64,000 bases of DNA, from assembly GCA_963677015.1 (NCBI GenBank), contig OY781533.1:868001-932000 (forward strand), given 5' to 3'. A model generated the notes under the pieces. That model had not been told where the DNA came from, searched no databases, and saw nothing but the letters and a program-made list of their open reading frames with translations. This DNA is from G963556115 sp963677015 (lineage in GTDB: Bacteria > Planctomycetota > SZUA-567). Shown piece by piece: positions 18,002 through 26,951 of this stretch; positions within the stretch are counted from its first letter, which is position 1; every line of letters begins with the position of its first letter. The position numbers and the translations under genes are program-made.

Positions 18002-20341
18002 TTACCAGCTGCCTCCGGGTAAGGCATTGCCGTAGTTACGCAGTTTATCATAATTATATGTTTTGGAGTCTGAACCTGAGGCATCATGATGATGGTGGCT
18101 TTCAGGCTTGTGATGGCTGCCTGAGTTGTTTTTTACATTATTCAGGGTATTGATGATGTTCTGGAGAATAATCATATTTTGGTTATTGCGAACGTTTTGC
18201 TGGTGTTGGTGTTGGACAATTTGCTGATTATGTATCAGCTGATTGATATAGTTATTCGCTGCCTGAACATTTAAATTACAGCTTTCTGCTATCGCAAGAT
18301 TACGAAGGTGCAGAGCATTGTTTATATTTCCTGATCTTATCGCGTTTACCAGTTTTTGCATTATTTCTGCGCATTTTGAATTGGTAAAATTAATTGACTG
18401 TGATCCCGTAGCGTTATCATCGTCACAGGAGGTGCATATGTCAGCATCCTGAGTGCCGGTATCAGATCCGGTTGGGTTCTGATTTCCTCCTTTTGAGGTG
18501 AATACCGATTGTTCGTCTGTATTCTGAGAATCTTCATCAGGATTAGCCGAATTGTCGGCTTCTTTAATTTCGATATCAATATATGCATACATTCCTTCAT
18601 GGTTCAGCTGAACCATGACTTTTCCTGCTTTGAAGCCGACACCGCTTACGGCGTTACTGTTATTACCAAGGCTCAGGATATCGTTTCTATAATTGTTCCA
18701 CTTAAAGCTACCATCAGATGGATATGGTCGGCCTGTTGCATCACAGGCAATAAGGGTGATACCGTCTCCTACAGTTATGCTGGCAGGTCCGGCGATAGTT
18801 AGACCTCCGAAGACCAGAATTTGCTGAGTATCTGTGTTGCTGGTGTCCTGAGGTTGGGTAGTCTGATTGGTCTGATCCGTATTAGTATCTGAATTGTCAG
18901 TGTCTTCATTACTCTCATCGGAGTTTATGTCCTCAGCAGTAGCGGTGTCTGCAGGCTTTGGAGTACATCCTTGTTGTAATAAGGAATTTGCTTGCACAAG
19001 ATTTTCTGCGTCTTGCAGTATTGTTGTAATTTGAGAGACAATGCGGTTTAGTTTTTCTGGATTTATATCTGATTGTTTGGGAGTATATGGCTGTAAAGGA
19101 TCTGGGGCGACGTTGTTATATTTACTCAGGGTGCTGCGGATATTTCTGATTTTATTAAGTATGGTGCGGTATATATCTGCAAGTCTGGTTTTAAGCGCGG
19201 TCAGTCTGACATTATATTGGCTGTAAAAGGTTTTTGAGGCGGGAAATAAATTTGTGTAATACACAAAGCTCTCGGCGATCTCGTTCTTAAGTGTAGTAAG
19301 ATCCGAACTGATAGCTGTATTTTTGGCGGTAGTATCACTTTCTATGGAGTTAAGAGTTGCAGAAATGCTGTCGATTAGCTGTTGTATGTTTTTTGCCGTA
19401 TTGCTGGATTCATTATTATAGTTTTTTCTCTGTTCATTTATGTCATTGATTTTATCTTTGAGCTGATTGTATTCTTCGATGGCATAACGTGAAACCATAT
19501 CCGCCTCAGACTTACAGCTTCTAAGTTCGGAGAGTGTTGCTTCACACTGTTCAAAAGTTGTTTTGATAAAGGTGCTGTCTGCTTCTGAGGTGCAGTTAAC
19601 CTTATGTGTTTTTGCTGAAGATATTTTACGGCTTATTTCAGCTCTGCTTTTTTCAGCATTTTTTAAAAGCTGATTTAGCCGGGAGCTTTTGTTCTTCAGA
19701 TTTTGTATCTCCTGATCTATATTTACGGTGTTTATCACTTTTTTAGCAGAGTCTAGAGCCGCTCCCATACTTTTTATACTTTCAAGCTGAGCTTCAAGAC
19801 TGCTGATCCGTGCGGTGGTTGTACTATTCAACTGATCAAGTTGACTGTTTATTTTATTCAGTCTGCCGTCAAAATACTTGAACTGGTACTGCATGTTCTC
19901 CTGCTCATTATCATCATCAGTTTGGGACGGAGTTTTTTTCGGGCCTGAACTCTGATTCTTTTTTCTGTTGTCATCAATTATTTTAATCCAGCGTTCAGGC
20001 TGGCCACCAAGTGCGGAGTTGATTGCCTGATAGCGGTTTATAAGGTTGTAGCATTCTTCAAACTTTTCAGGGTGATCCATCGCCTCTATTGCCAAAGACT
20101 GCATCTTGGTATTGGTATCTGTGCGTAAATATTGTGTGGTGGCTGCAGGAATAGCGGAGAGAGCTGTTGCCATATGCCCCCCGGGTAACTGTGTACCCGC
20201 CGCGGTAGAAGCAACATCCAGAGCGGTATCAAGATGTTTTTTAATTGTGTTGAATGATAAATCATCATCGGCGGCTGGTATGGAAATGGTAGAAAAATAA
20301 ATCATTACTAAAACATACATACTTACTTTGAGATATTTCAT
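18002..20341 (-). CDS. Large secreted coiled-coil protein with Ig-like domain and His-rich tail (779 aa)
   Basis: I recognise no named family. A signal peptide (MKYLKVSMYVLVMIYF, cut near IPAAD) is followed by long coiled coils at about 145-450, a Thr/Asp/Asn-rich linker at about 465-505, an Ig-like/Big-type beta domain at about 505-590 (ITVGDGITLIACDATG), a CTSC motif near 635, a Gln/Asn/His helical segment and a His-rich tail (ESHHHHD). It is the first gene of a two-gene operon with the TPR protein. The tail and CxxC could bind metal. An extended periplasmic or surface structural role is an inference. Confidence 0.82.
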   Translation of the reverse strand: MKYLKVSMYVLVMIYFSTISIPAADDDLSFNTIKKHLDTALDVASTAAGTQLPGGHMATALSAIPAATTQYLRTDTNTKMQSLAIEAMDHPEKFEECYNLINRYQAINSALGGQPERWIKIIDDNRKKNQSSGPKKTPSQTDDDNEQENMQYQFKYFDGRLNKINSQLDQLNSTTTARISSLEAQLESIKSMGAALDSAKKVINTVNIDQEIQNLKNKSSRLNQLLKNAEKSRAEISRKISSAKTHKVNCTSEADSTFIKTTFEQCEATLSELRSCKSEADMVSRYAIEEYNQLKDKINDINEQRKNYNNESSNTAKNIQQLIDSISATLNSIESDTTAKNTAISSDLTTLKNEIAESFVYYTNLFPASKTFYSQYNVRLTALKTRLADIYRTILNKIRNIRSTLSKYNNVAPDPLQPYTPKQSDINPEKLNRIVSQITTILQDAENLVQANSLLQQGCTPKPADTATAEDINSDESNEDTDNSDTNTDQTNQTTQPQDTSNTDTQQILVFGGLTIAGPASITVGDGITLIACDATGRPYPSDGSFKWNNYRNDILSLGNNSNAVSGVGFKAGKVMVQLNHEGMYAYIDIEIKEADNSANPDEDSQNTDEQSVFTSKGGNQNPTGSDTGTQDADICTSCDDDNATGSQSINFTNSKCAEIMQKLVNAIRSGNINNALHLRNLAIAESCNLNVQAANNYINQLIHNQQIVQHQHQQNVRNNQNMIILQNIINTLNNVKNNSGSHHKPESHHHHDASGSDSKTYNYDKLRNYGNALPGGSW

Positions 20342-20573
20342 TGTAATCTCCCAGTTGATAAGTTGTAGATAATTTGTTTTTTCCGTATACTTAATTATAC
20401 CATTAAAATATTGATATGCTTATTTTTTTTGGATGTCGGAAAATTTTATTACGGCTGAGAAGGTTGAAATTTTATGCAGAATTATAAAATGACAATATAG
20501 GAACATTTTGAGCAGTATACAGTCTCTGGTCTAATGGATTAATAAAAGCTGTTCTAAATGATGTTTTTTCAGA

Positions 20574-21452
20574 TTATGTCGACTCAGTTTTTTGCCTTCT
20601 GTTTTTGATTTCACTCAGCCAGATTGCTGATAATAAAAGTAATGCACCAAGCAGCTGGATGAGGGTTACTTTTTCTCTGACGATTACAATTGATATTATA
20701 AGTGAGGTCAGGGGATCAATATAGCTTAATACTGCTATCGTATTGGCTTTTAATCCTTTCATACCGGCAAAAAACATATAGAAACCAATTCCTCCATGCA
20801 GAATTCCGAAGAGAAGTAACCAGAACAGATTCGTCACCGTTAGAGAGATGCTTGAAAAGTCGGAGGTAAGTAAAACAAATGGGAGCAGCATTATTGAGGA
20901 TAACCCAAGTTTAATAACAGTTTCTGTCAAATCGTCAATTCCATGTATAAATTTATTTGTTATTGTCATTGCTGCATAGAAAGTTGCCGCTATCAGACCA
21001 TAGCTGATTCCGAGCAAGTGTTTTTCAGATACTTCATGGGTGTTGGTGTATAGTATCATAAACAGACCTGACATCGCGATAGCAATGCAGGTTAACTTTA
21101 TTAATGAGAATTTGTCCTTTAACAGCAGCGGAGCTAAAATTATAACTATGACTGGAGCGAAATAGTAGCTGAGCGCGGCATTGGCAATTGTTGTTTCCTT
21201 ATATGACTGGAATAAAAATATCCAGTTTCCGCCTAGCGTAACCGCTGCTGTTATGAGAGCAGCGGCGTTATTTCTTATAGTAGGCATTTTTATCTGTTGT
21301 TTTTTGAGTAAAACAATACTCAGTAACGTTACAGTACCTGTAAGGCTTAAAAATAACGCCAGAATACTTGAAGGTATATTCAGGTATTTTGCAAATACGC
21401 CAACGGCTCCGAAGATCATCATTGACAGGATAAAGTAAACTTTTCTTTTCAT
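20574..21452 (-). CDS. EamA/DMT-family inner-membrane transporter (292 aa)
   Basis: About ten hydrophobic segments in two homologous EamA halves, ending with a short basic tail, fit the drug/metabolite transporter superfamily. The ATG at 21452 has GAGAG upstream and is preferred to a TTG 4 codons earlier. The gene is divergent from a LysR regulator, with a shared 250-bp region containing inverted and direct repeats, so the LysR protein probably controls it. The substrate (metabolite or amino-acid export) cannot be told from sequence. Confidence 0.88.
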   Translation of the reverse strand: MKRKVYFILSMMIFGAVGVFAKYLNIPSSILALFLSLTGTVTLLSIVLLKKQQIKMPTIRNNAAALITAAVTLGGNWIFLFQSYKETTIANAALSYYFAPVIVIILAPLLLKDKFSLIKLTCIAIAMSGLFMILYTNTHEVSEKHLLGISYGLIAATFYAAMTITNKFIHGIDDLTETVIKLGLSSIMLLPFVLLTSDFSSISLTVTNLFWLLLFGILHGGIGFYMFFAGMKGLKANTIAVLSYIDPLTSLIISIVIVREKVTLIQLLGALLLLSAIWLSEIKNRRQKTEST

Positions 21453-21556
21453 AGCCACTCTCAACTTTCATTTTAACGCTGGTGAAAATAATTTGCTGAA
21501 TTCAGCTTATATATATGAAAATAATAGTGAAAATTTATAGATTATAAAAACGAATA

Positions 21557-21579
21557 TTTATCATGTTTTATATGATAAA
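21557..21579. promoter_or_regulatory. Palindromic operator candidate for the LysR regulator
   Basis: TTTATCA and TGATAAA arms are separated by 9 nt. Part of the site, TTTATATGATAAAA (21567-21580), recurs at 21633-21646, so two related sites lie between the divergent EamA and LysR genes. This matches how LysR proteins bind a recognition and an activation site. Confidence 0.5.
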
Positions 21580-21702
21580 ATCAGATGTATGTGTGGTTAT
21601 GCTTGTTTTTATAGAGTGTGTGAGTTAGAATCTTTATATGATAAAAACAAATAATTTGATATTTTTTTATTACAAATACAGATTTTGTGAGGAACCGGTA
21701 CT

Positions 21703-22584
21703 ATGGATATGAATATTCAAAAATTTTTGGCTTTTGTTAAGACTGTCGAATACGGCAGTTTTACCGGGGCGGCTGAAGTATTACATTATTCGCAGTCTGG
21801 TATCAGCCGTATGATTGCTGATCTGGAGCAAAAATGGCGGGTTGTACTTCTTGAGCGCGGTCGTTCAGGTGTACGTCTGACCTCTGATGGCACAAAGCTG
21901 CTGCCGTTTGCCCGGAGAGTGTGTGATGAATACGAGAAATTGCAGATGCAGGTGGATGAACTGCATGGTCTGGAATCGGGACTAATACGCATTGGAATTT
22001 TTTCCAGTGTCGCGACGCATTGGATGCCGAGGATCATACGGGAGTTTCAGAAGGATTATCCGAATATAAATTATGAACTGCTGCTTGGTGATTATACTGA
22101 AATAGAGAGCTGGATCCTTGAGGGGCGTGTCGATTGCGGTTTTCTGCGTCTTCCTACCCATCCTGAATTTGAAACGATGTATCTTGAGAGGGATAAACTG
22201 CTCGTGGTGCTGCCTGAAGATCATCCATTGGCGAATAGAAAATTATTTCCGGTAAAACGATTGGGTGATTATCCTTTTATGCTGCTGGAGAAAGGCGCTA
22301 AAGCGGAAATATCTGAAATTTTTGAGCGGAATAAGGTTGTTGCTCATACCCACTTTACAACCTGGGATGATTATGCGATTATGTCAATGGTTGAAAGCGG
22401 CTTGGGAATTAGTATCTTGCCTGAGCTTATTCTGCAGCGCATACCATATCGTATTGTGATAAAAGAGCTGGATGTTCCGGCGTACCGGGATATTGGTCTG
22501 GCGATGCGGGACAGAAAGTCTGCTTCTCTTGCTGTTAAGAGATTTTTAGAATACCTGGATTACAGAAATGATTCTGCAAAGTAG
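21703..22584 (+). CDS. LysR-family transcriptional regulator (293 aa)
   Basis: The N-terminal winged helix-turn-helix (about 1-60; FVKTVEYGSFTGAAEVL, SGISRMIADLEQ) and the C-terminal substrate-binding fold (about 90-290; RIGIFSSVATHWMPRII) are full length for the family. It is divergent from the EamA transporter gene, its likely target. The co-inducer is unknown. The stop is followed by the convergent CoA-binding gene. Confidence 0.92.
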   Translation: MDMNIQKFLAFVKTVEYGSFTGAAEVLHYSQSGISRMIADLEQKWRVVLLERGRSGVRLTSDGTKLLPFARRVCDEYEKLQMQVDELHGLESGLIRIGIFSSVATHWMPRIIREFQKDYPNINYELLLGDYTEIESWILEGRVDCGFLRLPTHPEFETMYLERDKLLVVLPEDHPLANRKLFPVKRLGDYPFMLLEKGAKAEISEIFERNKVVAHTHFTTWDDYAIMSMVESGLGISILPELILQRIPYRIVIKELDVPAYRDIGLAMRDRKSASLAVKRFLEYLDYRNDSAK

Positions 22585-22630
22585 AATAAAAATTTATAGA
22601 CGGAAGAGTTTATTGTCTGCCGGTTTTATT

Positions 22631-23002
22631 TCAAAGTTGCCATTGCCTGGTATTGAGCAGTACCAGAGTGCAGGCGCGCTGGACAATGATACCGACCTTT
22701 TGGGCTTCTGTTTCCAGTAGTTCGTTTTCTGTTCCGGGATTCATTACAATCCGGCGGGGAGCGCAGGCTATGATATCGGGTATCAACCCGGTTGAGAGTT
22801 TTTCATTTACATACAGGGTAATAGTCTCTACGGGAACGGTTATATCCTTAAGACTGGCGAGGCAGGGGATACCGTTGATTTCCTTGGCTGTAGGATGTAT
22901 GGGGATAACCGGGATGCCGTTACTGTGTAGTAGAGCAACAGCCTTGTTTGAATATCTGTCTTCTTTGGGTGATGCCCCTAAAACTACGGTAGTGTTATCC
23001 AT
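22631..23002 (-). CDS. CoA-binding domain protein, YccU-like (123 aa)
   Basis: A single Rossmann-type CoA_binding_2 domain (TTVVLGASPKEDRYSNKA, IPVIPIHPTAKEINGIP) fills the protein. The ATG at 23002 has AAGGAAG upstream; a TTG 5 codons earlier is less likely. The family binds coenzyme A or related nucleotides; its biological role is poorly known. It is a single gene converging on the LysR gene. Confidence 0.85.
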   Translation of the reverse strand: MDNTTVVLGASPKEDRYSNKAVALLHSNGIPVIPIHPTAKEINGIPCLASLKDITVPVETITLYVNEKLSTGLIPDIIACAPRRIVMNPGTENELLETEAQKVGIIVQRACTLVLLNTRQWQL

Positions 23003-23175
23003 TGGTCTTCCTTTCAAGTTTAATAAGTTCTTTAAACTATACCCTGATATCTATAAATTATCAGAAAGGATTGCAGGTGTCAAGGATATATATGAGGTCA
23101 GAGAAACAGTATTTTAACAGCAGTGGTGCCGGAGTTCTAAGAATGTAATATCCTGATGTGTTAAACGAATAATTA

Positions 23176-23211
23176 CACCTTGTCAGCTATAGTAAGGTAT
23201 ATGACAAGGTG
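23176..23211 (-). terminator. Terminator of the 29.7-23.2 kb operon
   Basis: CACCTTGTCA and TGACAAGGTG form a 10-bp perfect stem around a 16-nt loop, 6 nt beyond the last gene of the operon. There is no strong U-run on the - strand, so strength is uncertain. Confidence 0.55.
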
Positions 23212-23216
23212 AGTAT

Positions 23217-24050
23217 TTAAAATTTTTCTATGGTCACAGTTCCTGATAAATTTTTAATATTATCGCTTCCCTCTGTGGCTTTACCCAGCTCATAAAGGCC
23301 GGAGGCAGAACCGAATTTACGGTAAAACATTACGACATCACCCCAAGGGGCGTAGTACGCAAGAGTTCCGGCTTCAGCGTTTGCTTTAGGAGTTGCCTCT
23401 ATGCTCAGTTTTTCATGAGGGTAGAATATTTTTTCGTTACTGGCGTAATCCTCGACTTTTATTGTCAGTGGTAACTGTGTGTAGAGAGCTTGTGCAGCCT
23501 TACTTTCATTGAGCTCAAATACTGTACTTACGCCTTTGGCTGTAACTTTTATTTTCATTATCGGGTTATCCTTTTTTGAGTATTTTTCAATTGTTGCCTG
23601 ACCGGACATGCTGGCTATATTTTCAGCGCCACTCAGGTTTATTCCGAGGCGATGCATTTCATCTTGGGCATAAAAATTCTTATAGAGCATGAAAACATCA
23701 CCCCAGGGTGCATAATAACTCAATTCGCCTTTTTTTCCGTTATGATAAGCTTCGGAAGCTATTACCGAGAGTTTCTGCGGTGGGTAGAACATCCATTGCG
23801 CATCGCGAAAATTCGTCAGTCTGGTTCTTAGAGGAAGCTGTCTGTACAGCTCATGTGCTGCTGCGGTGTCGTAAAGCCTGAAAATAGCGGAGACACCGCT
23901 CGCAGTGATTTTTATCTGTAATTCGGAAAGATCCAGTACTGAAGTATCAGGATCAGAGGCAACTGCCTGCGGTATTATGAGACCGGTTATATTGCTCAGT
24001 GTAATAACAGTGAGTGCCGCTGCCCATACTAAAATTGTACGCAGTTTCAT
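23217..24050 (-). CDS. Secreted tandem cyclophilin-like protein (277 aa)
   Basis: The signal peptide ends near PQAVA-SDP. Two tandem cyclophilin-like domains follow (about 45-155 and 160-277), each with TLAYYAPWGDVVMFYR-type and YPHEKLSIEA-type motifs. These small beta-barrels are related to the cyclophilin fold but lack recognised isomerase residues; the function is unknown. It is the last gene of the alcohol dehydrogenase operon and related to the one-domain protein at 25305-25679. Confidence 0.82.
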   Translation of the reverse strand: MKLRTILVWAAALTVITLSNITGLIIPQAVASDPDTSVLDLSELQIKITASGVSAIFRLYDTAAAHELYRQLPLRTRLTNFRDAQWMFYPPQKLSVIASEAYHNGKKGELSYYAPWGDVFMLYKNFYAQDEMHRLGINLSGAENIASMSGQATIEKYSKKDNPIMKIKVTAKGVSTVFELNESKAAQALYTQLPLTIKVEDYASNEKIFYPHEKLSIEATPKANAEAGTLAYYAPWGDVVMFYRKFGSASGLYELGKATEGSDNIKNLSGTVTIEKF

Positions 24051-24136
24051 GTATATTCCTCAAATATTAGATTGAAGATATTAAATAGCTGATTATCCGG
24101 TAAGTGCTTGACTGTTAGGTTTTTTTGTGCCGTTTT

Positions 24137-24613
24137 TTATAAAGCTGCTGATTTTATCCATGACTTAATTTTAGAACGGGTGTCTTTACTGCCACTGCCG
24201 TAAATCTCCATGGATTTCTGGAGCTTTGAATTGCGGCACATGCCGGCAATGTCTCGGTCAAATTTCCCGCCACCACCTCCGCCATGTGTATAAAACGGAA
24301 GCACAGTTATGCCGGTAAAATCAAAATTATCAATGAATGTCGCGAGTGGCGGAGCCATTGTGCCGCACCAGATAGGGCTGCCCAGAAATACAGCCGAATA
24401 TGATTTGTTCTCCGGCATGGCGACCAGCTCAGGCCTGAAGTTTACTCTTATCTCATTTCTTGCCTGTGCGACGCAGGCACTGTAATCGGTGGTGTATGGT
24501 TTTACCGGATTTGCTGCAAACAGCTCGCCGCCGGTTTCACTGGCAATGAATTCCGCTATATCCTGAGTATTGCCGGACCATGAATAATATGCAATTAAAA
24601 TATCTGTGCTCAT
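24137..24613 (-). CDS. Flavodoxin (158 aa)
   Basis: The FMN phosphate-binding loop is visible as YYSWSGNTQDIAEFI, followed by the flavodoxin fold (VFLGSPIWCGTMAPPL, LPFYTHGGGG). The ATG at 24613 has GGAGG upstream; a start 14 codons earlier is less likely. It probably shuttles electrons to or from the neighbouring oxidoreductases. It has no signal peptide, so it is cytoplasmic. Confidence 0.88.
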   Translation of the reverse strand: MSTDILIAYYSWSGNTQDIAEFIASETGGELFAANPVKPYTTDYSACVAQARNEIRVNFRPELVAMPENKSYSAVFLGSPIWCGTMAPPLATFIDNFDFTGITVLPFYTHGGGGGGKFDRDIAGMCRNSKLQKSMEIYGSGSKDTRSKIKSWIKSAAL

Positions 24614-24737
24614 ACTTCCTCCATTGATCTTTTGGTGTAATTTAAACTCTAGCATTCGTAAATAGCGTCCAAACTGTATTTTAACATTCTTATTGCTTTA
24701 GCGCGAGATTAATATCGTTAATAATAAAAATTTGAAT

Positions 24738-25277
24738 TTACGCTATATTTCGTCCTGTCTTGTACGCTTCTTTTAATGCTGAGGTGTTTTTTACTCCACC
24801 GGCATCCCAGATTCCAGTTGCTGAAATGGTGGCTTTTATCTTTGAGCCGGGCAGGCAAGATGTAAACAGGTCGAGGCTTTGTGCTGCTGTTTTTGTCTCT
24901 GATCCTCCGCCAGCGGAAGCGATAATATAATAGAAATCTTTATTACGAACCTGTGAATAGATTGGGCATATCCGGTCTATAAAAGCCTTCATTTGCGCGT
25001 TCATTGCATGGAAGTATACCGGTGTGCCAAGCACAATAATTTCAGCATCGAGTACCAGCTGCATAATTTTTGTCATATCGTCATTCTGTGAACATTTGCC
25101 TGACCCGCCGATACAGCTGCAGCATCCTGTGCAATAATTTATATTCATTTCACTGAGAAATATTTTTTCAACATCATTTCCGGCTTCTTCCGCGCCGCGC
25201 ATAAATTCATTACAGAGCAGATCTGAATTCCCGTCTTTTCGCGGGCTGGCTGAAATGATAAGTATTTTCTTTGTCAT
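24738..25277 (-). CDS. NAD(P)H-dependent FMN reductase / iron-sulfur flavoprotein type (179 aa)
   Basis: The N-terminal ILIISASPRKDGNSD is the FMN-binding loop of the NADPH-dependent FMN reductase fold. A cysteine cluster (YCTGCCSCIGGSGKC, about residues 49-63) fits an iron-sulfur or redox-active site. LGTPVYFHAMNAQMK is the second FMN contact. The ATG at 25277 has AAGGA upstream and is preferred to one 4 codons earlier. It lies in the same operon as the flavodoxin and alcohol dehydrogenase. Confidence 0.87.
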   Translation of the reverse strand: MTKKILIISASPRKDGNSDLLCNEFMRGAEEAGNDVEKIFLSEMNINYCTGCCSCIGGSGKCSQNDDMTKIMQLVLDAEIIVLGTPVYFHAMNAQMKAFIDRICPIYSQVRNKDFYYIIASAGGGSETKTAAQSLDLFTSCLPGSKIKATISATGIWDAGGVKNTSALKEAYKTGRNIA

Positions 25278-25304
25278 CGTGTCCTTCATATGTGTTGTTA
25301 TAGT

Positions 25305-25679
25305 TTATAAGAGTTCTATTCTAATTGAAATTTCACTACTTAATGAGTCCATGACTGCCGGATCTTCTGAAAGCATACCGATAGTTATCAGGTTCCCATA
25401 CTGCTGTGAGATTTCTTCATCTTTATAAAGAATAGTAAAATAACTGCCGTCGATAGCAAAGGCTATCTCGCCATTCTTCCAGCCGTTATGCAGCTCGTCT
25501 TTAGAGTATACCAGTGGCGGTGTAATAACCCCGCAGTAGTCATGCTGGTATTTCTGAAGTCTGACCGTACAGGGCAATCTTTTGATTAGATCTTTGGCAG
25601 AGCTGCTGTTGTTGAGGGTTGCGGTAATTACCTGTCCTGCAATATTGAGGGTAATTTTGTAGTTTTGCTCAGTACTCAT
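25305..25679 (-). CDS. Single-domain cyclophilin-like protein (124 aa)
   Basis: One cyclophilin-like domain (RLPCTVRLQKYQHDY, YSKDELHNGWKNGEIAF) without a signal peptide, unlike the two-domain secreted homologue at 23217-24050. It lies directly before the FMN reductase gene. The function is unknown. The family is repeatedly found beside flavodoxin and cupin genes. Confidence 0.8.
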   Translation of the reverse strand: MSTEQNYKITLNIAGQVITATLNNSSSAKDLIKRLPCTVRLQKYQHDYCGVITPPLVYSKDELHNGWKNGEIAFAIDGSYFTILYKDEEISQQYGNLITIGMLSEDPAVMDSLSSEISIRIELL

Positions 25680-25707
25680 AATTGTGTTCTTTCAATCATT
25701 AGTGACT

Positions 25708-25755
25708 TGCAGGTACAGCAAATGGCTGTATATATTCGCAAGAGCTGTACCTGCA
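25708..25755 (-). other. Intercistronic hairpin with two alternative folds
   Basis: TGCAGGTACAGC (25708-25719) pairs perfectly with GCTGTACCTGCA (25744-25755). The inner ACAGC can instead pair with GCTGT at 25725-25729. It lies between the hydrolase and cyclophilin-like genes and could stop, slow or process the operon transcript. Confidence 0.5.
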
Positions 25756-25824
25756 GAAATGTGATTCTTTGATTTCTGGTAGACAAATATTAGGTCTATT
25801 CCTAGACCGGAGTCTGAATTAACG

Positions 25825-26886
25825 CTATTTCAGGTTTTCGGTGAAGAAAGAGGTGAGTTTATCGAAAGGAATGCAATTGGTATCACCTCCGTCGTACAGG
25901 TCTATATGGCGGGCACCGGGAACAATATACAGCTCTTTGGGTTCTGCCGCTCTTTCGAATGCATCCTCGGTAAAGTAGCGGGAATGCGCTTTTTCACCCA
26001 TGATAAAGAGGATAGGTCTTGGGGAAATGGTGTCGATATAGTTGAGCAGCGGGAAGTTCATGAATGCCATACTGCTGGTAAGAGAGAATGGCCCCTTGGC
26101 TCTTGGGTGATGACCTCGCTTCATGCCGTAGTACTCGAAAAATTCGCTTGAAATTGGATCAAGTCCTTCAGGGATTTTGTCTTGAGCGATATCAGGGAAG
26201 CCGGAGGGAACTGCTGGTAGCCCGGTTTCGAAATCATCCCATCGCTGCTGTCCAAGCTGGTCAAGAATTTTTGTGCGCTGTTCTGCGGTCATGGTATCTT
26301 TCCAGCCGTAACGGGTAACCCGGCTCATATCATACATGCTGGCAACGGCTATAGCTTTAATACGGGTGTCTACCTGAGCCGCGGTAAGAGCGAAGCCACC
26401 GCTGCCGCAGATACCGATGACGCCGATTTTCTCACGATCAACAAAGGGGCGGGTTCCGAGGTAGTCCACACCGGCGCTGAAATCCTCGACAAAGATATCG
26501 GGTGAAGAGATACGGCGTGGCCAGCCGCTGCTCTCGCCATTATATGATTCATCAAAAGCCATTGCGACAAAGCCGCGCTCGGCCATAGTCTGGGCATAGA
26601 TTCCCGCTCCCTGCTCCTTGGTGCCGCCATAAGGGGTGCCGACAAGCAGAGCCGGGTATTTCTTGGATTTATCCATATCTTTTGGCATATATAGATCAGC
26701 TACGACTCTGGTGCCGTATCTGGTAGGGTATGCAACTTTCTGGTGTGTCACTTTATCACTCCTTTCAAAGGTTTTGTCCCATTGCTGCTGTTCAGCTGCA
26801 ACTGCTGTTTGAATAACAGAAAATACTAATGTTGCAACGAGGGCTATATAAAGTCCGATTCTATTAAGTTGATTTATTAAGTTCAT
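25825..26886 (-). CDS. Secreted alpha/beta hydrolase, dienelactone hydrolase / YcjY-like (353 aa)
   Basis: The signal peptide ends near QTAVA-AEQ. The alpha/beta hydrolase core starts with VVADLYMPKDMDKSKKYP, has a nucleophile-elbow-like GVIGICGSGGFALTAA, and ends with an acidic loop and a likely catalytic His in GARHIDLYDG. The elbow has Cys at the usual nucleophile position, as in dienelactone hydrolases, with Ser two residues on, so the true nucleophile is uncertain. It is mid-operon in the dehydrogenase cluster. The substrate is unknown. Confidence 0.85.
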   Translation of the reverse strand: MNLINQLNRIGLYIALVATLVFSVIQTAVAAEQQQWDKTFERSDKVTHQKVAYPTRYGTRVVADLYMPKDMDKSKKYPALLVGTPYGGTKEQGAGIYAQTMAERGFVAMAFDESYNGESSGWPRRISSPDIFVEDFSAGVDYLGTRPFVDREKIGVIGICGSGGFALTAAQVDTRIKAIAVASMYDMSRVTRYGWKDTMTAEQRTKILDQLGQQRWDDFETGLPAVPSGFPDIAQDKIPEGLDPISSEFFEYYGMKRGHHPRAKGPFSLTSSMAFMNFPLLNYIDTISPRPILFIMGEKAHSRYFTEDAFERAAEPKELYIVPGARHIDLYDGGDTNCIPFDKLTSFFTENLK

Positions 26887-26951
26887 TTATTGACTCCTTA
26901 ATTTAGAATTAAGTATTATTGTGGTTTCAGTAGAGTGTATCATGTTATAAG

